The notes: generated by a model from the letters alone, not told the origin. Numbered from the stretch's first letter, positions 1 to 6,664 are shown. The stretch: DNA of 10,909 bases from Chloroflexia bacterium (GCA_030430125.1 JAUIGA010000078.1:1-10909); one strand, 5' to 3'. Numbers and translations: made by a program.

Positions 1-154
1 GGACACGACCGTGCGGTAGTCCGGAGCCGGCCTCACCGGTCTGGTGGTGCAGCCGGTGCCCTCGAACGGTTCCCCGGGGTCTCACTCCCGCCTAGGCAAG
101 GCCGAGGACCGCTGCCGCTCCAGTCTCCGGTATCCGCACATGGGATCGGAGCGC
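1..154 (+). ncRNA. Candidate IS110 bridge (guide) RNA region in the transposase leader
   Basis: IS110-group elements are known to encode a structured guide RNA in the non-coding end upstream of the transposase gene. This stretch is in that place and carries stem-forming sequence. CACCGG at 34-39 pairs with CCGGTG at 53-58 around a 13-base loop. CCTCG at 60-64 pairs with CGAGG at 103-107 around a 38-base internal region, as expected for a guide loop. The exact RNA ends and the target and donor guide segments cannot be assigned from a single copy. The assignment is by position and foldability only; the RNA may start before the window. Confidence 0.35.
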
Positions 155-157
155 ATG

Positions 158-1120
158 ATGGAGCAATTCGTTGGGATCGATGTGAGCAAGGCGCAGCTGG
201 ATATCGTGCTCAGCACGCAGCGACGCCCGCTGCGGGTCACCAACGACGCGACGGGGTGGGCGCGACTGATCGCCCGGCTCGCGCCCACCACCGCGCCGTG
301 CATCGTGCTGGAGCCGACCAGCACCTACCATGTGGGAGTGGTGCTGGCGCTGGCCGAGGCGGGGATGCCGGCCAGTCTGGTCAACCCGCGCTGGGCGCGT
401 GCGTTCGCCGAAAGCGAGGGCACGCTGGCCAAGACCGATCGCGTCGACGCCGGGGTGCTGGCCCGCTACGCCGCCCAGCGCCAGCCGGCGCCGACGGCGG
501 TGCCCAGTGCGGCGCTGCGGGAGCTGCGCGAGCTGCTGACCTGCCGCGACGGGCTGGTGCAGATGCGCGTGATGGCGCTGAACCGCCTGGAGACGGCCAC
601 GGCGGCGACCGCCGCCATCCACCGGACGGTGACCGCCCAGCTCGCCGTCCAGCAGGCCGAGGTCGAGGCGCGCATCGCTGCGGTGCTGGCCGCGGATGCC
701 GACCTGGGGGACCGCGAGCAGCAGCTGCGCACCGCGCCGGGCGTGGGGCCGGTGGTCGGCCCGGTGCTGGTCGCCGAGCTGCCGGAGCTGGGACTGCTCG
801 ACGGCAAGGCGCTCGCGGCGCTGGCCGGGGTGGCGCCGCATCCGCACGAGAGCGGGCGTCAGCGCGGGCCGCGCCGCACGCGAGGGGGACGGCGACCGGT
901 GACCCGGGCGTTGTACCAGATGGCGCTCACGGCCGTGCGGTGGGACCCAGCGATGGGCGCGCATTATCGCCAGCTGCGCGAGCGGGGCAAGCCCCCCACG
1001 GTGGCGCTGATCGCCGTGGCGCGGCGCATGCTCGGCATTCTCACTGCGATGGTTCGCGACGGGCTGACCTGGCAGCAGACCCGGGTCGGCCAAGGCGCGT
1101 TCCTGCCTCAGGCCGCTTGA
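158..1120 (+). CDS. IS110-family transposase (DEDD recombinase)
   Basis: This 320-aa protein is the recombinase of an IS110-family element and acts on DNA with a guide RNA. The N-terminal RuvC-like DEDD domain starts with FVGIDVSK and shows the acidic residues D8, E52 (in LEPTSTYH), D94 and D97 (in KTDRVDAGVLARYA). A middle helical stretch leads to the C-terminal Tnp_IS116/IS110/IS902 domain, beginning near LRTAPGVGPVVG and containing HESGRQRG with the likely nucleophile S232. The closing helix region, KPPTVALIAVARRMLGIL, is typical. Length is normal for the family and the frame is intact, so the element may be active. I chose the ATG at 158 because GGAG at 148-151 lies 6 bases upstream; the adjoining ATG at 155 would be too close. 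Family assignment is very secure; activity is inference. Confidence 0.93.
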   Translation: MEQFVGIDVSKAQLDIVLSTQRRPLRVTNDATGWARLIARLAPTTAPCIVLEPTSTYHVGVVLALAEAGMPASLVNPRWARAFAESEGTLAKTDRVDAGVLARYAAQRQPAPTAVPSAALRELRELLTCRDGLVQMRVMALNRLETATAATAAIHRTVTAQLAVQQAEVEARIAAVLAADADLGDREQQLRTAPGVGPVVGPVLVAELPELGLLDGKALAALAGVAPHPHESGRQRGPRRTRGGRRPVTRALYQMALTAVRWDPAMGAHYRQLRERGKPPTVALIAVARRMLGILTAMVRDGLTWQQTRVGQGAFLPQAA

Positions 1121-1423
1121 CACCCAACACGGTTACTACGGCGGTGGGCGGTCGTATTCCTTCGCCGCAACACCTCGTCCACCGGATGGCGCTTCGCCGT
1201 CAACAGCGTCCCATCTCGAGGATCGGGCGTAGCGGCGCCTTGACCGCGCTCGCGATGTACGCCGGACTCAAGGCTCGCAGCGGGCAATGGCGCCTGGTGT
1301 TGGTGACAAGCTGCAGGGAAAGCTCCATTGGCGAGTTGGCCGCGACCTCGATCGGTATTGCATCGTGCGCCAGGATTTGTTCTGAACAAGTTCCCGCCAG
1401 TCGCCGTCGGCTCCGAGCAAGGC
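1121..1423. other. Gene-free stretch between IS110 transposase and small unknown gene
   Basis: No reading frame here resembles a known protein, and none has a good ribosome binding site. The first part probably includes the right end of the IS110 element. A 13-base near-perfect palindrome, TTGTTC-T-GAACAA, lies at 1377-1389. The open frame running through about 1186-1380 on the plus strand has partly protein-like composition and might be a worn gene remnant, but I cannot name it. Confidence 0.4.
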
Positions 1424-1723
1424 CTACATCGGCTCGGGCAACTCGCCCTGATGGTCGGGGAAGGTGTGAAAGTCGAACAGCTTCGTGGCGTCGGCGGCCG
1501 TGCCGGGACTGCGGGTCAACGCCAGCGCGGCGTCGGCGACCCGGCGGCGAACACCGCCCAGAGTCCGGTACGTGGCGTTCCCCTCATTGACACGCACCGC
1601 CCCAAAATCCTCGTAGTGGCCCCAAACCACCAGCCAGCCGGTGCGCACGGGATGGACTTCGACAAACCGTCCGTGATCGTGCCAGATGAACGATCCACGT
1701 TCTGCAGGTTCCGGAGCGGTCAT
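1424..1723 (-). CDS. Small protein of unknown function (99 aa)
   Basis: I do not recognise this protein. It is 99 aa, soluble, with no signal peptide or membrane segment. It has a central WLVVWGHYEDFG stretch of beta-strand character, then a basic helix-like segment (GGVRRRVADAALALT, about 56-70) and an acidic, proline-containing tail ending FPDHQGELPEPM. It reads like a compact single-domain protein rather than a chance frame: hydrophobic and charged residues alternate sensibly over the whole length. The ATG at 1723 is preceded by AGGGAG with an 8-base gap, which fits better than the GTG six bases upstream at 1729. It runs in the same direction as dppBC but is separated from them by the hairpin at 1750-1774, so it probably has its own transcript. 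Downstream it faces the IS110 gene. Confidence 0.6.
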   Translation of the reverse strand: MTAPEPAERGSFIWHDHGRFVEVHPVRTGWLVVWGHYEDFGAVRVNEGNATYRTLGGVRRRVADAALALTRSPGTAADATKLFDFHTFPDHQGELPEPM

Positions 1724-1749
1724 CTGCACGTCTCCCTGTCCGCAAACAT

Positions 1750-1774
1750 ATGGGCGGCCGTTATGGCCGCCCGT
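1750..1774 (-). terminator. Hairpin terminator after dppC
   Basis: GGGCGGCC at 1752-1759 and GGCCGCCC at 1765-1772 form a perfect 8-bp stem with loop GTTAT, extended by one wobble and one A-T pair. It lies about 50 bases after the dppC stop. On the minus strand it is followed by ATATGTTTG, a weak U-tract, so termination may be partial and some read-through into the small gene is possible. Confidence 0.6.
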
Positions 1775-1821
1775 CGCTGGAGGGGCTGGTCCCCTCCCGT
1801 ACGCCCTGACGTCGAGCGTTG

Positions 1822-2814
1822 CTAACTCGTCTTGCGCGGATCGAGCGCGTCGCGGAGGCCGTCACCCATGTAGTTGATCGCCAGCACGGTCAGGAAGATC
1901 ATCATGCCGGGGAAGATCGCCTCCCACATGTTGATGCTCAGGTAGTCCTTCGCCGCGAACAGCATCTGCCCCCACGTCGGCACGTCGGACGGGAACCCGA
2001 GACCCAGGAACGACAGCGACGACTCGGTGATGATCGCCGCACCGACCTGCAGCGTCGCGGCCACGATGATCGGGCTGAGCACGTTCGGCAGGATGTGCTT
2101 GAAGATCAGGCTGCCCCGGGTCGCACCGATCGAGGTCGCCGCCTCGATGAACTCCTTCTCCTTCACCGAGAGGAAGCTGGCGCGCACGAGCCGGGCGGTC
2201 GGCATCCACGCGAGCAGGCCGATTACCAGCACGATCAGGAAGAAGACGCCGAAGTTCCCGGTATTGAAACGTTCATCGAAGAACTCGACCATCGAATCCT
2301 TGAACAGGAAGGTAATCAGCAGCAGGAGCGGCAGCGTCGGCAGGCTGATGAACATGTCGGTGAACCGCATCAGGAAGCTGTCGGTGAACCCGCCGAAGAA
2401 CCCGGCGACCGCCCCGATCGCCGTGCCGACCATCACCGACACCAGCGCCGCGACCAGACCCACGGACAACGAGATCCGCCCGCCGTAGAAGATTCGCGCG
2501 AGCATGTCCTGCCCGAGCGAATCGGTCCCCATGAGGTGATCCCGCGACGGTGCCTGGCTCGTGGGATAGGCGAAGGGGTCGTTGACCTTCTCGTCGTAGA
2601 CCAGTGGCCCGAGGAACACCGCGAGCAGGAAGAAGCTGAGCACGATCAGGCCAGCCATCGCCAGCCGGTGCTTGCGGAACTGGCGCCAGGCGTTGTTCCA
2701 CAGCGATCGCTGTTCTCGTACCCGCCCCAGCTCTGCCGTGGTCGGTTGCGCCTCATCGGCAAGCACCGGCTGCCTGGTGGTGGAGGTTGTGGTCGCTTGC
2801 TCTTGACGTGCCAT
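1822..2814 (-). CDS. dppC: Dipeptide/oligopeptide ABC transporter permease, DppC/OppC type
   Basis: This 330-aa inner-membrane protein is one of the two channel subunits of a Dpp/Opp-type importer. A soluble N-terminal tail of about 40 residues precedes NAWRQFRKHRLAMAGLIVL, which is the OppC-type N-terminal region with the first membrane segment (about 51-72). A periplasmic stretch with HLMGTDSLGQDMLARIFYGGRISLSVG (93-119) follows, as is typical of OppC. The ATPase-docking EAA loop is EFIEAATSIGATRGSLIFKHILPN (221-244). The end, NYMGDGLRDALDPR, is the usual C-terminus. GGAG lies 7 bases before the ATG. It follows dppB after 59 bases, so the two are probably co-transcribed. Substrate cannot be told from the permease: relatives carry peptides, nickel, or oligosaccharides. 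No binding protein or ATPase gene is adjacent. Confidence 0.93.
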   Translation of the reverse strand: MARQEQATTTSTTRQPVLADEAQPTTAELGRVREQRSLWNNAWRQFRKHRLAMAGLIVLSFFLLAVFLGPLVYDEKVNDPFAYPTSQAPSRDHLMGTDSLGQDMLARIFYGGRISLSVGLVAALVSVMVGTAIGAVAGFFGGFTDSFLMRFTDMFISLPTLPLLLLITFLFKDSMVEFFDERFNTGNFGVFFLIVLVIGLLAWMPTARLVRASFLSVKEKEFIEAATSIGATRGSLIFKHILPNVLSPIIVAATLQVGAAIITESSLSFLGLGFPSDVPTWGQMLFAAKDYLSINMWEAIFPGMMIFLTVLAINYMGDGLRDALDPRKTS

Positions 2815-2873
2815 CGTTCATCTCCGTGATCAGCTCGGTCGGGCGGCGCACCGCGGAACGGCGTGCAGGTCGA

Positions 2874-3818
2874 TCAGTCGTACTTGATGCGCGGATCGAG
2901 CACAGCATAGAGGATGTCGGCAATGATGTTGAACACGACGACCAGGATCGACACGCCGAAGGTGATCGCCATGACCACCGGGACGTCCTTGGCGAGGATG
3001 CCATCGATCAGCGCCCGCCCGATGCCGGGAATGCGGAAGATCTGCTCGGTAATCACCGCCCCACCGACAACGGCGGGAAGCTGCAGCGCAATGATTGTCA
3101 CCACCGGGATCATCGCGTTCCGCATGGCATGGAGCACAATGACGGACCGCTCGCGAAGCCCTTTCGCCCGAGCCGTGCGCACGTAGTCCTGGTTGATCGT
3201 TTCAAGCATGGAGGCGCGCACGAAGCGCGTGAGCTGGGCGGAGGTAAATAACCCCAGCACAGTAATCGGCATGATTGACTGCTTGAGCGTGTCCCAGAAG
3301 TTGTCCTGGCTCGAATACACGAACGGCAGCCAGTCCAGCTTGACACTGAAGATGATGATCAGCACGAGACCGGAGAAGAAGGTCGGGATGCTGAACCCGA
3401 TGAAGGCGAAGGTCGTGGCGACATTGTCGAACCAGCTGTACTGCTTGATCGCCGACAGCACGCCCACCGGCACCGCCACCAGGATGCCAAGCACGAAGGC
3501 CGAGCCACTGATCCACAACGTGACCGGGAGCCGATCGAGTACGTAATCCTTCACCGGGACCCGGGCGGTCAGGGAGTTGCCCCAGTCAAAATTGAGGAAG
3601 TACGCCTGTGCCCATTTCCAGTACTGGATGTAGAAGGGGTCGTTGAGTCCCCACTGGTCGCGGATGCGCTCGCGCACCTCCGGCGGCACGTTGGGATTGG
3701 TCGCCAGCTGCCCGAGCGGGTCGCCAGGCGCGAGGTAGATGATGCCGTAGATGATGACGCTGATGGCGATCAGGGTGACGATTGAAATCAACCCGCGCCG
3801 GATGAGGTATCGACCCAC
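2874..3818 (-). CDS. dppB: Dipeptide/oligopeptide ABC transporter permease, DppB/OppB type
   Basis: This 314-aa membrane protein pairs with DppC to form the translocation channel. It opens with MGRYLIRRGLISIVTLIAISVIIYGIIYLAPGDP, the standard OppB start: first membrane helix, then the PGDP motif (31-34). A periplasmic segment of about 70 residues (GLNDPFYIQYWKW) follows, then the membrane core from about residue 100. The EAA loop is DYVRTARAKGLRERSVIVLHAMRNAMIP (211-238), and the protein ends with ADILYAVLDPRIKYD. Length is normal. The start codon is GTG, supported by GAGGAG with a 6-base gap. It is the first gene of its operon and faces away from nanE. In many such operons a substrate-binding protein precedes dppB; here there is only the divergent control region, so its partner is encoded elsewhere. 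Confidence 0.93.
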   Translation of the reverse strand: MGRYLIRRGLISIVTLIAISVIIYGIIYLAPGDPLGQLATNPNVPPEVRERIRDQWGLNDPFYIQYWKWAQAYFLNFDWGNSLTARVPVKDYVLDRLPVTLWISGSAFVLGILVAVPVGVLSAIKQYSWFDNVATTFAFIGFSIPTFFSGLVLIIIFSVKLDWLPFVYSSQDNFWDTLKQSIMPITVLGLFTSAQLTRFVRASMLETINQDYVRTARAKGLRERSVIVLHAMRNAMIPVVTIIALQLPAVVGGAVITEQIFRIPGIGRALIDGILAKDVPVVMAITFGVSILVVVFNIIADILYAVLDPRIKYD

Positions 3819-3873
3819 AACCTGCTCCTCACATCAACGGCACGCACGCCGCCGCTACACGTTCCCGGATAGC

Positions 3874-3897
3874 TCGCACTATACACCGCAAGTGCGA
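3874..3897 (-). promoter_or_regulatory. Inverted repeat overlapping a probable -10 box of dppB
   Basis: TCGCACT at 3874-3880 and AGTGCGA at 3891-3897 are a perfect 7-bp inverted repeat with a 10-base spacer. On the minus strand a good -10 box, TATAGT (3883 down to 3878), overlaps the arm, about 60 bases before the dppB start codon. No convincing -35 lies at the usual distance. The overlap suggests an operator for a repressor or activator of dppBC; no regulator gene is in the window. Confidence 0.4.
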
Positions 3898-3962
3898 CAC
3901 AACCCGTTCCGGGAGGTCTTTTCAATCGTAGCCCAGACTCCCGCTCGCCGGCGGCAATCGTG

Positions 3963-3980
3963 CGAGGCGCCATTGCCTCG
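3963..3980. promoter_or_regulatory. Second inverted repeat in the dppB/nanE divergent region
   Basis: CGAGGC at 3963-3968 and GCCTCG at 3975-3980 form a 6-bp inverted repeat with a 6-base spacer. It lies about 30 bases upstream of the nanE -35 box. As no gene ends here it is unlikely to be a terminator. It may be a binding site or chance; its sequence is unlike the repeat at 3874-3897. Confidence 0.25.
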
Positions 3981-4011
3981 AAGCCTATGGGAAATCGCGA
4001 TCATCGTACGT

Positions 4012-4040
4012 TTGCCCGCAATGTCGCGTCAAGGTACCAT
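4012..4040 (+). promoter_or_regulatory. Promoter of the nanE operon
   Basis: TTGCCC (4012-4017) and TACCAT (4035-4040) are separated by 17 bases, a sigma-70-type arrangement. The start of transcription would be near 4047, giving a leader of about 50 bases before nanE. The octamer GGTACCAT that contains this -10 recurs at 6554-6561 upstream of rplY. Confidence 0.5.
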
Positions 4041-4098
4041 GCGTCAGACAGCATGGACGTGCAGTCATTCACGGTAGCCAAACCAACCCGGAAGCCGC

Positions 4099-4806
4099 AT
4101 GCCATCCAGATCCCAACCCAGCGCCGCAAGCCAACTCGCCCACATCGACGGCGGGCTGGTTGTCTCGTGCCAGGCGCCGCCCGGCAGCCCACTGCGATCG
4201 CCAGCCATCATGACCGCAATGGCACTCGCCGCCGAGGCTGGCGGCGCGGCCGGAATCCGCGCCAATGGCCCAGACGACATCGCGGCGATCATGAACGCCG
4301 TCGCATTGCCGGTGATCGGGTTGAACAAGGTCGATTACCCTGGCTCACCGGTCTACATCACGCCGACGATCGCCGATATCGACCCGCTCCTTGCCGCCGG
4401 GTGCCGGCTCATCGCCCTCGATGCGACCGACCGCCCCCGGCCGGACGGGGTTTCGCTGCGATCCCTTGTCGACCACATCCACGCGGCGGGCGGACTCGCG
4501 CTGGGTGATATCGCCACTGCGGAGGACATCGACCAGGCACTGGCGGCCGGCGTCGACGCGATCGGGACCACACTCAGCGGATATACCGTAGCTACGTCCG
4601 TGCCGGCCGATCCGGATCTCGCGCTGGTCGCCGAGCTCGCGGGCCGTTCGCCGGTACCGGTCTACGCCGAGGGGCGATACGCAACCCCGGTGAAGGCCGC
4701 GCGCGCCCGGGAACACGGCGCCAGCTTCGTCGTGATCGGCGGCGCCATCACCGACCCTGTCGCACTTACCCGCCGATTTGCGGCATCAATGCCGGAGTCC
4801 GAATGA
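4099..4806 (+). CDS. nanE: N-acylglucosamine-6-phosphate 2-epimerase (NanE)
   Basis: NanE converts N-acetylmannosamine-6-phosphate to N-acetylglucosamine-6-phosphate, a cytoplasmic step in sialic acid and amino-sugar breakdown. The 235-aa protein is a TIM barrel of normal length and shows the family signature in order: GGLVVSCQA (18-26), AAEAGGAAGIRANGPDDI (44-61), VIGLNKVDYPGSPVYITPT (72-90) with the catalytic lysine at 77, LIALDATDRPRPDG (104-117), and VPVYAEGRYATP (186-197) with the conserved E191, ending in GASFVVIGGAITDP. The start fits the family; the ribosome site is weak (GGAAG 4 bases before the ATG). Its stop overlaps the next start (ATGA). No sialate lyase (nanA) or ROK kinase (nanK) is nearby, so entry of ManNAc-6-P into the pathway must come from elsewhere or through the BadF-type kinase two genes on. 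Confidence 0.94.
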   Translation: MPSRSQPSAASQLAHIDGGLVVSCQAPPGSPLRSPAIMTAMALAAEAGGAAGIRANGPDDIAAIMNAVALPVIGLNKVDYPGSPVYITPTIADIDPLLAAGCRLIALDATDRPRPDGVSLRSLVDHIHAAGGLALGDIATAEDIDQALAAGVDAIGTTLSGYTVATSVPADPDLALVAELAGRSPVPVYAEGRYATPVKAARAREHGASFVVIGGAITDPVALTRRFAASMPESE

Positions 4807-5537
4807 GCACTGCCACCGATCGCTATCTCTCCGCCGTGCAAGCCGGCCTGGACGATATTGCAGCCACGATGGAGACGGTGACCGTGGCTGCGGAACGGCT
4901 TGCCGCGTGCATCGTCGCCGACGGCATCGTGCACCTGTTCGGCAGCGGGCACTCCGCCATGCTCGCCCAGGAGCTCTTCCATCGCGCCGGCGGTCTGGTG
5001 CCGTTCAACGCGATGCTGGACATCAACCTGTCGATCTTCGGAACCGCCCATGCCACTCGCCTGGAACGACTGGAAGGGTATGCGCCGGCGATCCTGACCA
5101 ATCACAACCTGGTTCCCGGCGATGCGCTGATCGTCATCAGCACGTCCGGCATCAACCCGGTGCCGATCGAGCTGGCCATAGAGGCGCGCGACCGCGGTGC
5201 CTGTGTCATCGGCGTAACATCGGTGACGGCATATCGCGATGCTCTCTCACGGCACTCCAGCGGCATGAAGCTCGTCGATGTCGTCGATCTCGTGCTCAAT
5301 ACGCAGGTACCGGAAGGGGATGCCGCGGTGCCGATCGGCACGGCGCGGGTCGGCGCGCTGTCGACGGTGCTCGGCGGGACGTTGCTGAACCTGCTGGTGG
5401 TCGAGACCGCGCGGCTCCTCGACGAGCAGGGGCACCCGATTCCGGCATTCGTCAGCCAGAACGTTCCAGGCGGCGACGAGCACAACGCAGCGTTGATCGA
5501 GCGCTACGCGCATCGCCTGCCGCTGATGAAGCCATGA
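4803..5537 (+). CDS. SIS-domain phosphosugar-binding protein (UPF0309-like)
   Basis: This 244-aa protein consists of one SIS domain, the fold that binds phosphosugars in isomerases, etherases and sugar-responsive regulators. The phosphate-binding motifs are HLFGSGHS (44-51) and VISTSGINPVPIEL (111-124); VIGVTSVTAY follows (135-144). The C-terminal part has the SQNVPGGDEHN motif (218-228) typical of the UPF0309 group, which is annotated as a probable sugar isomerase but whose reaction is not known to me. There is no DNA-binding domain, so it is not an RpiR regulator. It lacks the longer MurQ-type signature, so MurNAc-6-P etherase is possible only as a remote guess. Start and stop overlap both neighbours by 4 bases (ATGA), so its translation is probably coupled to nanE and the kinase. 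Confidence 0.85.
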   Translation: MSTATDRYLSAVQAGLDDIAATMETVTVAAERLAACIVADGIVHLFGSGHSAMLAQELFHRAGGLVPFNAMLDINLSIFGTAHATRLERLEGYAPAILTNHNLVPGDALIVISTSGINPVPIELAIEARDRGACVIGVTSVTAYRDALSRHSSGMKLVDVVDLVLNTQVPEGDAAVPIGTARVGALSTVLGGTLLNLLVVETARLLDEQGHPIPAFVSQNVPGGDEHNAALIERYAHRLPLMKP

Positions 5538-6529
5538 CCGGGGCCGTCGTGCTGGCCGGCGTCGACGGCGGCCAGACCTCCACCAGGGCCATACTCACCA
5601 CCATTGCCGGCAACGTGCTCGGCGAGGGCGACGGTCCCGCCTGCGATCACCTCAACATGCCTGGGGGGCTGGATCGCAACCGAACCGCGATCCAGACCGC
5701 GTTGCGCGCCGCGGCCGATGCCGCCAGCGTCTCGCTGGCAGGGGTGGCGGCCGTCGGGCTGGGGCTCACCAGCGCCCAGCGAGAGCTCGATCCCGGTCCT
5801 CGCATCCGTGCCATCGTGCACGAAATCGCCCGGCCGAAGACCATTTGGGTGGATACCGATTTCGTGTCCAACCTCGCCGGGGCGTCGGGCGGGAGACCGG
5901 GCATCGTCGTCATCGCCGGCGGCGGATCGATCGGGTATGGCGTCGATGCGGGCGGACGCGAGGCGATCGCGGGTGGTCTTGGCTACCTGATGGGAGACGA
6001 GGGCAGCGGCTGGTTTCTCGGCATCGAGGCCCTGCAGGCGGCGTCTCGGGCAGCCGACAAGCGCGGGCCGGACACGTCCCTGCTGGCGATCGCGATGCGC
6101 CACTACGGCCTGAAGAATATCCGGCACATCCTGCGGATCATCTATCGAGACGACTTCGAACGGGGCGAGGTCTCGGCCCTTGCCCCGCTCGTCATCAACG
6201 CCGCTCGATCCGGGGATGCCGTGGCGGCATCGATCGTCGAACGCGCAGTCGATGGGCTTGCCCGAATCGCGCTCGGCGTGACGTACCAGCTCCACCAGCC
6301 GGGCGACCAGATCAGCATCTATCCCACCGGGGGCATTTTCTCGGCGCGCGATCGGATCCTGACGCCGTTCACGGAACAGGTCACCCGGGCGTGGCCGACC
6401 GCTGCCGTGCGGACGCCGGCATTCCCGCCGGCTGCAGGCGCATTGATCCGCGCCGCGATCGCTCACGGGATTCCGGTGGATGACGCCTTCCTCGACCGGC
6501 TCGCGGCGACACTTCCGGCGCAACCGTGA
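5534..6529 (+). CDS. BadF/BadG-family amino-sugar kinase (N-acetylglucosamine kinase-like)
   Basis: This 331-aa cytoplasmic kinase belongs to the BadF/BadG/BcrA/BcrD ATPase family, in the branch of N-acetylglucosamine and N-acetylmuramic acid kinases. Actin-fold motifs are in order: AGVDGGQTSTRAIL (8-21, phosphate 1 loop), WVDTDFVSNLAGA (105-117, with the likely catalytic aspartate), GIVVIAGGGSIGYGVD (123-138), GGLGYLMGDEGSGWFLG (147-163), and a C-terminal PTGGIFS (264-270) plus PPAAGALIRA (298-307) for nucleotide binding. The GDEGSG segment is typical of the sugar kinases and there is no cysteine cluster as in the dehydratase activators. It starts within the stop of the SIS gene. In this operon it probably phosphorylates GlcNAc, MurNAc or ManNAc; which one cannot be read from sequence alone. 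Confidence 0.9.
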   Translation: MTGAVVLAGVDGGQTSTRAILTTIAGNVLGEGDGPACDHLNMPGGLDRNRTAIQTALRAAADAASVSLAGVAAVGLGLTSAQRELDPGPRIRAIVHEIARPKTIWVDTDFVSNLAGASGGRPGIVVIAGGGSIGYGVDAGGREAIAGGLGYLMGDEGSGWFLGIEALQAASRAADKRGPDTSLLAIAMRHYGLKNIRHILRIIYRDDFERGEVSALAPLVINAARSGDAVAASIVERAVDGLARIALGVTYQLHQPGDQISIYPTGGIFSARDRILTPFTEQVTRAWPTAAVRTPAFPPAAGALIRAAIAHGIPVDDAFLDRLAATLPAQP

Positions 6530-6552
6530 TTCGTCCAATTACCGCGCTGGTG

Positions 6553-6561
6553 TGGTACCAT
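6553..6561 (+). promoter_or_regulatory. Extended -10 promoter upstream of rplY
   Basis: TGG-TACCAT at 6553-6561 forms an extended -10 element (TGn before the hexamer). The -35 region is poor, as is usual for this promoter type. It lies just after the kinase stop, so rplY would have its own start near 6568 and a leader of about 97 bases. Confidence 0.4.
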
Positions 6562-6567
6562 CTGCCC

Positions 6568-6635
6568 TTGTGTGCCGCTGGGGCACGCAATCGCAAGCGC
6601 CGATCCACCGTCACGTGGCATCGATGATCGCGATT
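6568..6635 (+). promoter_or_regulatory. Structured leader of rplY, possible autoregulatory RNA
   Basis: Right at the predicted transcript start, TTGTGTGCC (6568-6576) pairs with GGCACGCAA (6582-6590) in a 9-bp stem with one wobble and loop GCTGG. Next, GATCCAC (6602-6608) pairs with GTGG and ATC (6615-6622, one bulged C). AATCGC (6589-6594) can pair with GCGATT (6630-6635) and enclose that hairpin. Leaders of several ribosomal protein genes, including bL25 in gamma-proteobacteria, are known to bind their own protein. Whether this one does is inference from position and folding. Confidence 0.35.
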
Positions 6636-6664
6636 CCGTCTTTCCGGAAGTAGGAGTTTCGCTC

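Larger units (their letters stand above)
1..1120 (+). mobile_element. IS110-family insertion sequence, left part cut by window edge
   Basis: The transposase at 158-1120 identifies an IS110-family element. These elements have no classical terminal inverted repeats and make no target duplication, so their ends cannot be read from one copy. The given span is the minimum: it covers the leader and the transposase gene, and the right end lies at some unknown point after 1120. No second copy is present in the window. Its sequence is GC-rich like its neighbours, so composition gives no sign of recent arrival. Confidence 0.75.

Noticed and set aside
256..1590. Long open frame overlapping the IS110 transposase in another frame
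   Set aside because: Very rich in Arg, Gly and Ala with no recognisable motif; a by-product of high GC opposite a well-supported gene.
1819..2829. Plus-strand frame opposite dppC
   Set aside because: Its residues are mostly Arg, His, Asp, Glu and Gln, typical of the antisense of a membrane protein gene.
4778..5533. Upstream extension of the kinase frame
   Set aside because: These 252 codons overlap the SIS gene and are Arg-rich with no family likeness. The kinase family start lies at 5534, in the ATGA overlap.
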